Below are positions 16,793 to 26,425 of a stretch of DNA of 64,000 nt, in pieces (the first letter of the stretch is position 1; each line of letters starts with the position of its first letter). The stretch is from Aurantiacibacter marinus (GTDB taxonomy: Bacteria; Pseudomonadota; Alphaproteobacteria; Sphingomonadales; Sphingomonadaceae). Under the pieces are notes generated by a model. The model saw only the letters and a program-made list of their open reading frames with translations, had not been told where the DNA came from and ran no database searches. The position numbers and the translations under genes are program-made. The stretch covers positions 243,597 to 307,596 of the forward strand of contig NZ_LDCP01000004.1 in NCBI RefSeq assembly GCF_001021555.1. Direction: 5' to 3'.

Positions 16793-16910
16793 TATCGGTT
16801 CAGAACATTTAAAATAGCGCTTGCCAAAAACCTGACAATATATACCTCTGCATAGGGCTAGTAAAACTTGGATTTCTCAGCATTTTCCGGTTTCACAAAG
16901 GAATGCACTT

Positions 16911-17843
16911 ATGGGGTTTCCAATTCACGAAAAGTTAGTCGTCGGCGTGACTTCTTCGGCGCTGTTTGATCTAGCACATGAAAGTGAGATTTTTCAAAGA
17001 GAGGGGGTTGAAGCCTTTCGCAAATATCAGCGGGAAAATCGCAAAATTACTCCTCTTCCTGGTTCTGCATTTCCATTTGTGAAACGACTCTTAGGTTTAA
17101 ATGAGAAATTCCCCGATCACCGTCCAGTCGAAGTGATTGTTCTCTCGCGAAATGATCCGAAAGCCGGTCTCAGAATAATGGACGCAATGCCCGAGTATGG
17201 TCTCGATATCACTCGTAGCTTCTTCTTATCTGGCGACGATCCTTTCAAATACCTCAAGTCGGTCGGAGGATCTTTGTATCTCAGCGCAAACAAAGATGAA
17301 GTCAAACGCGCTGCTATTGGTGGGCATCCCGCAGGATGGGTACTGCCGTCTCCTGCGATTTCGGCTGATCATGATTTAGACACTCAGCTACGGATCGCGT
17401 TCGACTTTGACGGTGTTCTCGTCGATGATGAAGCCGAAACGCAGTATAAGGACGGCGGCCTCGACTTGTTTCAGCGCCATGAAATCGAGCACAAAGCACG
17501 GCCCCTAAAAGATGGGCCTTTAATGCCATTGCTTAAGAAAATTTCAAAAATACAGGAGATAGAGCGTAGTCATTCGCAGCTTGTAAATGATCCGCAGAAG
17601 GCCGTTCGGGTATCGATTGTGACCGCACGTAATGCGCCTGCACATGAAAGAATGATGCACACGCTCGAGCATCATGGGTTGGAAATCGATGAACTGTTTC
17701 TAACGGGCGGGATCGATAAGAAAAATATTCTCGATGAGTTAAAACCGCAAATTTTCTTCGATGATCAATTGGGACATCTGGAGCCTGCTTCAGCGACAAC
17801 CCCTTCGGTGCACATTCCGTTTGGAATACGTAATCAAGATTAA
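16911..17843 (+). CDS. 5'-nucleotidase (cytosolic 5'-nucleotidase I family)
   Basis: 310 residues. Family features throughout: KLVVGVTSSALFDLAHESEI, FPFVKRLLGLN, VEVIVLSRNDPKAGLRIMDA, YGLDITRSFFLSGDDPFKYL. These are followed by a HAD-type DFDGVLVDD motif, the ITVARN-like SIVTARNAPAHERM and FFDDQLGH. It should dephosphorylate nucleoside monophosphates. Base composition is clearly AT-richer than flanking genes (about mid-40s percent GC by eye against about 60), suggesting recent acquisition. The upstream gap (16793-16910) is also AT-rich. Confidence 0.92.
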   Translation: MGFPIHEKLVVGVTSSALFDLAHESEIFQREGVEAFRKYQRENRKITPLPGSAFPFVKRLLGLNEKFPDHRPVEVIVLSRNDPKAGLRIMDAMPEYGLDITRSFFLSGDDPFKYLKSVGGSLYLSANKDEVKRAAIGGHPAGWVLPSPAISADHDLDTQLRIAFDFDGVLVDDEAETQYKDGGLDLFQRHEIEHKARPLKDGPLMPLLKKISKIQEIERSHSQLVNDPQKAVRVSIVTARNAPAHERMMHTLEHHGLEIDELFLTGGIDKKNILDELKPQIFFDDQLGHLEPASATTPSVHIPFGIRNQD

Positions 17844-17976
17844 CTGAAGAATCCATTTGATCGCACATATGTACTTGCCTCTAGCCCGCTGCGCATGGCC
17901 TCACGAGAGCCCGCACAGTGCCCTATTGAGACATCTCACATGAGCCTCTTCGCTCGGCAACCCCCAACCCAACCCC

Positions 17977-18474
17977 TCAAAAATCCGCCCTTAGCCCCAG
18001 CGCGAAATACCGATCCCCGCCATTGGCTTTCACCCGAACGCGCGGGAGGACGGGGAAGCTGGCTGTGGCGTAGGGGCGCAGGCCGTCGCCGCTGAGCCGT
18101 CCGCCTATGCCGACTTCGGTCGTGCCCAGCAGCGTGTAGGTTCCCTCCAGCCGGGCATAGGCGCTTACGGAAGTATTGCCGCACAAATCGCTATCGGCGA
18201 ACTGGCCGTTGGTGATGTCGCGGCAGCGCCCGTCGCCGTCATCGAACCGGTCTATGAAATAGCGGTCGTTTTCGCGTTCATACACAAACACTCCGCCGCC
18301 GGGGCGCAGGGTAAAGCCGGGGAGCAGCGGGAGGCTGTAGGCCGCGCCCACTTCCGCGCCCCATTCGCCCTCTGCGCGGGCCAGATTGGCCTCTGCCGAT
18401 ATTTGCGCCTGCGCGGCCACCGGCACCAGCCAGATGCCAAGCGCCGCAGCAGCGGCCATTGCGGGTTTCCACAT
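17977..18474 (-). CDS. Exported protein, possible outer-membrane or periplasmic beta protein
   Basis: 165 residues from the ATG at 18474. Sec signal peptide (MAAAAALGIWLVPVAAQAQ). The mature protein alternates short beta-like segments (GAEVGAAYSLPLLPGFTLRP, SVSAYARLEGTYTLLGTTEV, LRPYATASFPVLPRVRVKAN) and ends GDRYFALGLRADF with terminal Phe, typical of small outer-membrane beta-barrels. No family name assigned. Confidence 0.75.
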   Translation of the reverse strand: MWKPAMAAAAALGIWLVPVAAQAQISAEANLARAEGEWGAEVGAAYSLPLLPGFTLRPGGGVFVYERENDRYFIDRFDDGDGRCRDITNGQFADSDLCGNTSVSAYARLEGTYTLLGTTEVGIGGRLSGDGLRPYATASFPVLPRVRVKANGGDRYFALGLRADF

Positions 18475-18563
18475 GCGATTTTCTTCCTGCCAACCGGACA
18501 TATGCCTGCAGGAGTAGGGCAGGCAGGAAGGCAAGGGAATACGCAAATCGTCCGGGCGGCGTT

Positions 18564-18956
18564 TCAGCCCCCAAGCACCTGCAATTCATCCAGAAACGCC
18601 CACAGCTCCGCCCGGTCCAGCTCCGCGCAGACTTCGCGCGCCACGTCCGCCGGATCGCGTATCGCAAACGCGAACCAGTGGTCGCCGTAATTGACGCGCA
18701 ATTCGCTGCCGAGGCGGTGGCGTTCTTTCAGATAGCGGGTCTTCGCCCTGGCGGCGGGGATGTGCTTGCCGTGGAAGTCGAACCCGCCTGCAGCCACGCG
18801 GCCCAGCTCCACCACAAAGGCTCCTCCATTCCGGTTGAACTGGAAGGTCAGCAGATCCACCGCCTCCCCGCGCGGACGGTGGAAATCGGGCAGCGAGCCT
18901 TTGAAGCCGAGGGCGCGCAAATGGGGGACGACGACCTGCCTGATCGCCGCGTCCAT
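18564..18956 (-). CDS. DUF4304 domain protein
   Basis: 130 residues. DUF4304 features: LRALGFKGSLPDFHRPRGEA, DLLTFQFNRNGGAFVVELG, then HRLGSELRVNYGDHWFAFA. Function unknown; some relatives occur as toxin-immunity-like or contact genes. The start is uncertain: an AAGGAG with good spacing lies 30-45 bases upstream of the ATG, but no AUG/GUG/UUG follows it in frame before the preceding stop. Confidence 0.8.
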   Translation of the reverse strand: MDAAIRQVVVPHLRALGFKGSLPDFHRPRGEAVDLLTFQFNRNGGAFVVELGRVAAGGFDFHGKHIPAARAKTRYLKERHRLGSELRVNYGDHWFAFAIRDPADVAREVCAELDRAELWAFLDELQVLGG

Positions 18957-19040
18957 TTCATCGCGCGTGGTTTCGGGCTGGGCTACCGTGTTTCTCCTTC
19001 AGGCGATGACAGCTTTTCGCCCGCCGGTTTTAACAAACCG

Positions 19041-19586
19041 CTAAGCCGCGCCGTTACCCACCTTGTCCACCAGCACCATGTAATTGTGGCCGTATTCCTC
19101 CGCGCACAAGGGGCAGGTGGTGTAGAAGACCCAGCTTTCCTCCGGCTCCTCCCCCTCCTCCTGAAGTTCGCGGCGGAAGCCTTCCATCAGCACCGGGGCC
19201 TTTTCATAAGGCGCATCGAACACGCGGGTGCGGTAATGGCCTGACAGGGTCACCATTTCCGCATCGGGCACTTCGGCGTCCACGGCGAACAGATGCTCCC
19301 CCTGTTCGGCAGAAAGATCGCGGCTGAGAACCAGCGGATGCGTTTCATCCAGCGCGCCGGCATCCATGATCGCGGTAAAGGTTTCGGGGAACACGATGTC
19401 CATATCCAGCGGCACGTGATCGCGCAATTTCGTGGTGGCCCGCACAAAGCGCTTGTTGTCGAAATGCAGGTGCTGGTTGTCCCACCCTTCGGGATGAAAG
19501 CGCGGACAGCACAGGCTCGGCGCGTCCAGCGGATCGATCTTGGGCGTGGCGTTGGTGGGCAGTTCGGCTTGCAGTGCGGTTGTCAT
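19041..19586 (-). CDS. Conserved cysteine-containing protein of unknown function
   Basis: 181 residues from the ATG at 19586, with AGGAGGC 4-5 bases upstream (strong). It contains LCCPRFHPEGWDNQHLHFDN near the N-terminus and a C-terminal TTCPLCAEEYGHNYMVLVDK, a likely CxxC metal or redox site, with LVLSRDLSAEQGEHLFAVD between. Homologues in sphingomonads are usually labelled only as hydrolase, without direct support; no function is asserted here. Confidence 0.72.
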   Translation of the reverse strand: MTTALQAELPTNATPKIDPLDAPSLCCPRFHPEGWDNQHLHFDNKRFVRATTKLRDHVPLDMDIVFPETFTAIMDAGALDETHPLVLSRDLSAEQGEHLFAVDAEVPDAEMVTLSGHYRTRVFDAPYEKAPVLMEGFRRELQEEGEEPEESWVFYTTCPLCAEEYGHNYMVLVDKVGNGAA

Positions 19587-19630
19587 CAATGCCTCCTGAG
19601 GGGAAGGTCGCAGATTGACGCACAAGGAAG

Positions 19631-19668
19631 CGCTGCCGGAATACGGAAAGGTCCCTATTCCGGCAGCG
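19631..19668 (-). terminator. Probable terminator after thiC
   Basis: A perfect 13-bp inverted repeat (CGCTGCCGGAATA at 19631-19643, TATTCCGGCAGCG at 19656-19668) begins about 20 bases beyond the thiC stop on the minus strand. No strong T-run follows, so it may instead be a processing or attenuation hairpin. Confidence 0.6.
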
Positions 19669-19689
19669 CGATCGGGTGTTGGCGGAGCG

Positions 19690-21765
<2,076 letters not shown>

Positions 21766-21800
21766 TTATGTCGCCCAGCGTAAAGCTGCTTGGGCCCGGT

Positions 21801-22466
21801 TCATGCCTTGCGGTCTTTTCCTGAAATCGCCAGCACGATCCCCAGCAACAACGCTGCCAGAGTTCCCGAACCACCAGCCACGAACAGCCAGTTCATCCCG
21901 GCACCCAAGGCGGCGATGTTGGAAATGGCCGCCAGCGTGCCAACAGCAAGCGTCAGCCCGCCAATGATGCGGCCCATCAGCCCGACCGCCTCGCGCATGA
22001 AGCTCAGGCCGAATACAGCGGCGGCAATACCCAGTGCGATTTTGGCAATGAAGTAAAAACCAAAGGCACCGGAAACCACAGCCCAGAACATCCACGTGTA
22101 GTCTTCCCCTGCCAATGCAACAGGTTTGAACAGGGTCAGGCCGATACCGATTTGCACGATGTTGAGAATGCCCGCGATTGCGATCGCCGCCCAGCCAAGT
22201 CTGCGGCGATCATCAACCATTGCAAACAATGCTCCCACGGCGATGGTAATGAAGGTGATGGCCTCCACCGTCCAGACAATCGCAACTTCGTTCCAGCGGT
22301 CAGTGAAATATGCAGCGATATCTGCATTGGTCAGCCCGGCCGCCGGGTCCGAAGGCTGCGGTCCGCCGAGCAGCGCCAAATACAAGATTTGCGTGACCAC
22401 AGTTACGATCAGCGCGGTGGCGACCAGGGTGCTGGCACGCTGCAGATTGGCGTTTGATACGGACAT
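21801..22466 (-). CDS. Polytopic membrane protein, paralogue of the gene at 25678-26265
   Basis: 221 residues with about six transmembrane helices. It shares a clear pattern with the 195-residue protein at 25678-26265: VTQILYLAL, GILNIVQIGIGLTLFKP and AGGSGTLAALLLG. The pair marks one uncharacterised family. It lies 54 bases upstream of the riboswitch on the same strand; no independent evidence links it to thiamine. Confidence 0.8.
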   Translation of the reverse strand: MSVSNANLQRASTLVATALIVTVVTQILYLALLGGPQPSDPAAGLTNADIAAYFTDRWNEVAIVWTVEAITFITIAVGALFAMVDDRRRLGWAAIAIAGILNIVQIGIGLTLFKPVALAGEDYTWMFWAVVSGAFGFYFIAKIALGIAAAVFGLSFMREAVGLMGRIIGGLTLAVGTLAAISNIAALGAGMNWLFVAGGSGTLAALLLGIVLAISGKDRKA

Positions 22467-22582
22467 TAGGCTCTCCAGATTGGAAGCCAGCCCAGACAGG
22501 TGATTTTCGTTAAGGGCTACAGCCAGCCGACCAAACCCGCACGGCTTTCGACAGAACCCTCAATGGGTCCCGGAAACGCACC

Positions 22583-23179
22583 CTATGCAGCCATGCCAGC
22601 CGCCTGCCACTGTGCAATCGCGTCCACCGGGTACAGCAGCATGATGACATTGAGCGTCAGATTGTCACGCACGGCCAGCGCCGCCACGACCTCTCCGATC
22701 AGCGCCAGCGCCGCCGTCAGCTTCACTGGCAAGCGCAAGGCGAGCCAGAAGCCGAAGGCCATCCAGCCGATATCGGCGGCTGAATTGAGCACGCTGTCGC
22801 CGGAATAGCCCCAGTTTGCGGTGACCGAGCGGAAGCGGTCGATCACCAGCGGGGTGTTTTCGAGGATCTCCCAGGCGGACTCCAGCGCCACTGCCAGTGC
22901 CAGCCCCCAGCGCTGGCCATCCACTCCGCCCCAGCCCCACTTGGTGAAAAGCAGCCAGCCCAGCGCGTAGAAAATCATCCCGTGAATAATGTGGCTTGGC
23001 GTGTACCAGTCTGAGATATGCTGGCTGTTGCCGCTATCGTTGATCTGTCCGTGCCACAGTTTGACGTAGCCGCATTCGCAAATGGGGGGCCGGTCCATGG
23101 CGAGAAGGATCAGGACCGTTACGACGGCTATGGCTGCCGATATAATGATGGCGCGGCGGTTTGGGACAAGGCGTGTCAT
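22583..23179 (-). CDS. DUF2585 / UPF0314 family membrane protein
   Basis: 198 residues. The family signature is clear: CECGYVKLWHGQINDSGNSQ, HISDWYTPSHIIHGMIFYAL and ALESAWEILENTPLVIDRFR. About five to six hydrophobic helices with conserved Asp, His and Trp residues near their ends. Inner-membrane protein of unknown function, common in alphaproteobacteria. Divergent from the AbgT transporter gene. Confidence 0.93.
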   Translation of the reverse strand: MTRLVPNRRAIIISAAIAVVTVLILLAMDRPPICECGYVKLWHGQINDSGNSQHISDWYTPSHIIHGMIFYALGWLLFTKWGWGGVDGQRWGLALAVALESAWEILENTPLVIDRFRSVTANWGYSGDSVLNSAADIGWMAFGFWLALRLPVKLTAALALIGEVVAALAVRDNLTLNVIMLLYPVDAIAQWQAAGMAA

Positions 23180-23318
23180 GCTGCCCGAATGCTAGACAAT
23201 GCAAAGCGGCTGGCAAGCCCTGCGGTCAGCTTGTGGCAATATGGGGGTCTTGAGAAAGGCACCAATGCCGCTAGGCAAAGATGCAAATATCCACCTGACC
23301 TTTCATAAGGCCGCCTTC

Positions 23319-24920
23319 ATGACAGAATTCCCAGCACCGGCTCTCCAGCCAGATTTGCCCAAGAAGCGTAATGCTTTTACCCGCTTCCTCGACGGGGTGG
23401 AATGGCTCGGCAATCTGCTGCCGCATCCGGTGACGCTGTTTGCACTGCTGGCGATTGGCATTGTCCTGCTGTCCGGACTGTTCGGCTGGATGGGCGTAGC
23501 TGTCACCGATCCGCGCCCCGCTGGTGGCAACGGCGTGGCGGAAGACGGAATGATCCGTGCGGTCAGCCTGATGGACGGCGACGGGGTGCGACGGATATTC
23601 ACTGGCCTGGTGGACAATTTCACCGGCTTTGCCCCACTGGGCGTCGTTCTGGTCGCGATGCTGGGCGTCGGCGTGGCGGAAAAATCCGGCCTGCTGAGTG
23701 CGGCTGTACGCAGCATGGTCATGGGCGCGCCGCCCAAGCTGGTGACGGTAGCCATCGTGTTTGCCGGCATCATTTCCAATACCGCCAGCGAAGTGGGCTA
23801 TGTGGTCCTCATCCCGCTTGGCGGAGCGATCTATTACGCGCTGGGCCGCCATCCGCTGGCAGGAATGGCAGCGGCCTTTGCCGGGGTATCGGGCGGATAC
23901 AGCGCCAACCTGCTGATCGGTACGATTGATCCGCTGCTGGCAGGGATAACCACAGAAGCTGCACAATTGATCGACCCGGACTATACCGTTCTGGCGACAG
24001 CGAACTGGTTCTTCATGTTCGCATCCACATTTCTGATTACCATCATCGGTTCGCTGGTCAGCATCTATATCGTGGAGCCGAAGCTGGGCGCGTATGACGC
24101 GGCCAAGGCCGATCCCACAATCCTTGACGATGGGATGATGCAGCCGCTGACCGGTGATGAACGCAAGGGCCTGCGCTGGGCAGGCATCGCGCTTCTCGGC
24201 GTGCTTGGCCTGATGGCGCTAACCCTGGTCCCTGAATGGGGCGTGCTGCGCAATGCAGAAGATGGGGACCGGATGGACTCGCCATTTTTCGATGGCTTCG
24301 TCGTGTGGATATTCATCTTCTTCGTTACCATCGGATATATCTATGGCCGCGCCGTCGGCACGATGAAGTCGGACCGCGATGTGATCGACGCAATGGCCGC
24401 GGCGCTCAGCTCTCTTGGCCTGTATATCGTGCTGGTATTCTTCGCCGCGCAGTTCGTGGCCTTTTTCGGCTGGACCAATCTGGGCGCGATTACGGCTGTG
24501 ACGGGGGCGAACTTCCTTGTCAGTACCGGGATGACCGGGCCGATGGTGTTCTTCCTGTTCATCCTGCTGTGCGCGGTCATCAATCTGTCGCTGGGATCGG
24601 CCAGTGCGCAATGGGCCGTCACCGCGCCCATTTTTGTGCCGATGCTTATGCTGATCGGATATTCACCTGAAACCATCCAGGCAGCTTATCGGATCGGCGA
24701 TTCCACCACCAATATCATCACCCCGATGATGAGCTACTTCGGGCTGATCCTGGCATGGGCGACGCGTTACCAGAAAGATCTGGGCGTCGGCACGCTGATC
24801 GCGATGATGCTGCCCTACACGATCTGTTTCATCACCGCGTGGTCGATCTTCTTCTACCTCTGGACCTTCGTTTTCGGCCTTCCTGTGGGGCCGGGTTCGC
24901 CGACCTATTACACGCCGTAG
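23319..24920 (+). CDS. AbgT-family transporter (p-aminobenzoyl-glutamate / sulfonamide efflux type)
   Basis: 533 residues from the ATG at 23319, typical for the family. N-terminus NAFTRFLDGVEWLGNLLPHP is the AbgT hallmark; GGYSANLLIGTIDPLLAGIT is a conserved intramembrane segment; SLGSASAQWAVTAPIFVPML and STTNIITPMMSYFGLIL mark the C-terminal half. About 11-12 membrane helices. Characterised members (AbgT, MtrF, YdaH) move p-aminobenzoyl-glutamate or export antifolate drugs. Followed closely by the SRAP gene. Confidence 0.95.
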   Translation: MTEFPAPALQPDLPKKRNAFTRFLDGVEWLGNLLPHPVTLFALLAIGIVLLSGLFGWMGVAVTDPRPAGGNGVAEDGMIRAVSLMDGDGVRRIFTGLVDNFTGFAPLGVVLVAMLGVGVAEKSGLLSAAVRSMVMGAPPKLVTVAIVFAGIISNTASEVGYVVLIPLGGAIYYALGRHPLAGMAAAFAGVSGGYSANLLIGTIDPLLAGITTEAAQLIDPDYTVLATANWFFMFASTFLITIIGSLVSIYIVEPKLGAYDAAKADPTILDDGMMQPLTGDERKGLRWAGIALLGVLGLMALTLVPEWGVLRNAEDGDRMDSPFFDGFVVWIFIFFVTIGYIYGRAVGTMKSDRDVIDAMAAALSSLGLYIVLVFFAAQFVAFFGWTNLGAITAVTGANFLVSTGMTGPMVFFLFILLCAVINLSLGSASAQWAVTAPIFVPMLMLIGYSPETIQAAYRIGDSTTNIITPMMSYFGLILAWATRYQKDLGVGTLIAMMLPYTICFITAWSIFFYLWTFVFGLPVGPGSPTYYTP

Positions 24921-24931
24921 GGCGCGGCAAA

Positions 24932-25552
24932 TTGACCGTTCTCTACCGCCTTGATGCCGGTGCCGCCGCAATTGCGCGGGTGTTCGAAGTCAACCCTGGC
25001 GATGATCCGTGGAGCGGCGGTTACGTTTCTCCCGCCAGTTTTGCACCTGTCATCACTGCGGGACGGGAATTTATTGCCGGACCGGGATCATCTCGCCAGC
25101 CGAGGCGCATGGTCCCGCGGCTGTGGGGCGTACCGCCGCCGCCGGGTGCCAGCGATGCCGCGCGCCCGGTGCTGTCTGTGCGCAATGCGGATAGTCCGTT
25201 CTGGACCGGCAATCTGCGCAATCCGGAATTCCGCTGCCTGGTGCCCTGCACCGGCTTCATGGAATGGGGCGGTATCGGCATGGACGCAAAGCGCCGGCAG
25301 CACTGGCTGACTGCTACGGACCAGCCGCTGTTTGCGATGGCGGGCGTGTGGAAGGATAGCGAAGTGCCCGGCTTCGCGCTGCTGACATGCAAACCCAACG
25401 CCGTCGCCAAAGCCATGGGCCGCGATGCGATGCCGGTTATCCTGCCTCCCGATCCCCGCGCCCATGACATTTGGCTGCGCGCCGGATGGGATCATGCAAA
25501 GCGATTGCTGGCACCTTATTCATCTACCCTGATGCGGGAAGTTGGCGCTTGA
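24932..25552 (+). CDS. SRAP (YedK/HMCES-family) protein lacking the catalytic Cys and His
   Basis: 206 residues if started at TTG 24932, which aligns the N-terminus MTVLYR with the usual MCNLYR of SRAP proteins. SRAP proteins shield abasic sites in single-stranded DNA by crosslinking through Cys2, aided by Asn, Glu and His. Here Asn85 (SVRNADSPFW) and Glu111 (GFMEW) are kept, but Cys2 is Thr and the His of the xHxxxMPVIL motif is Gly163 (GRDAMPVIL). Otherwise the fold pattern is intact, with no frameshift. No start with Met-Cys exists nearby. Probably non-catalytic or altered. Confidence 0.85.
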   Translation: MTVLYRLDAGAAAIARVFEVNPGDDPWSGGYVSPASFAPVITAGREFIAGPGSSRQPRRMVPRLWGVPPPPGASDAARPVLSVRNADSPFWTGNLRNPEFRCLVPCTGFMEWGGIGMDAKRRQHWLTATDQPLFAMAGVWKDSEVPGFALLTCKPNAVAKAMGRDAMPVILPPDPRAHDIWLRAGWDHAKRLLAPYSSTLMREVGA

Positions 25553-25677
25553 AATTCGCTATTCAAGGGGTCCAGCCGTAAAGCTGGACTTTGCCGGTGA
25601 TATGGCGCGGAGCATGGTCTCTGCGCGCGATCCTGCGCAGCAATCAATGCCCCCGCCACCGGGTAAAAGCAGGGCCG

Positions 25678-26265
25678 CTACTCGGTCGTAACCGGACGAA
25701 GAACCGTCAACCCCAATGCAAGGAACAGCGCCGCTGCGGTGCCCGCAGCCCCCGCCGGGAACATCAGGTCATTGTCTGCCATTGCGATGGCGATGGCATT
25801 CAGCAAAGCCGCCGCAAGTCCTGTGATGCCTGCAAGCGCGCCGATTGCCCTGGCCACTCCGCCCGTATGCCAAAGATCCCGCGCAATCGCCATTGCAGCG
25901 ACGCCAAATGCCACTTTGCCGGCATGAAACAGCAGGAAGGCCATTGCCAGCACGGCGGAAAATACGGGGCCCAAGGCATCACCTGCTTCCATCAGCGGCG
26001 GGAACATGACGAGGCCCATGCCCGCCTGGATAACGTTCAACACACCGCCAACCGCCAGACCCGCACCGATAAGCGGGCGCACAGGCAGCAACACGAGGCC
26101 GGTGACCGATATGGCAAGAAAGGCCAGCACTTCGGTTGACCAGATAACCTGCCGGTTGGGGGTTACGCCCGTATTGGACAGCGTGATGTAGATGATCTGC
26201 GTGGCGACGGTGATGATCAGCGCGATTGCCGCTGCGCGTGCGGTACTGGTTAAATGAATATGCAT
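25678..26265 (-). CDS. Polytopic membrane protein, paralogue of the gene at 21801-22466
   Basis: 195 residues, about six transmembrane helices. Shares VTQIIYITLSN, GVLNVIQAGMGLVMFPP, KVAFGVAAMAIARDL and AGAAGTAAALFL with the protein at 21801-22466. The two are probably duplicated and diverged. No function assigned. Divergent from the S9 peptidase gene. Confidence 0.8.
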   Translation of the reverse strand: MHIHLTSTARAAAIALIITVATQIIYITLSNTGVTPNRQVIWSTEVLAFLAISVTGLVLLPVRPLIGAGLAVGGVLNVIQAGMGLVMFPPLMEAGDALGPVFSAVLAMAFLLFHAGKVAFGVAAMAIARDLWHTGGVARAIGALAGITGLAAALLNAIAIAMADNDLMFPAGAAGTAAALFLALGLTVLRPVTTE

Positions 26266-26425
26266 GAGGTTGGTCCCTGCTTGATGCTTTGCCTGTGTTG
26301 CATGTGTCAGGCTTATTCGCGCAGCGCTTCCCCGCGGTTACAAGGCCTTCGGGCTACATTTGCCTTGCGGGTAGGGTTCGCTATGACCCGTTGCAATCGA
26401 AACTACACAAGAGGATTCTCCCCCC

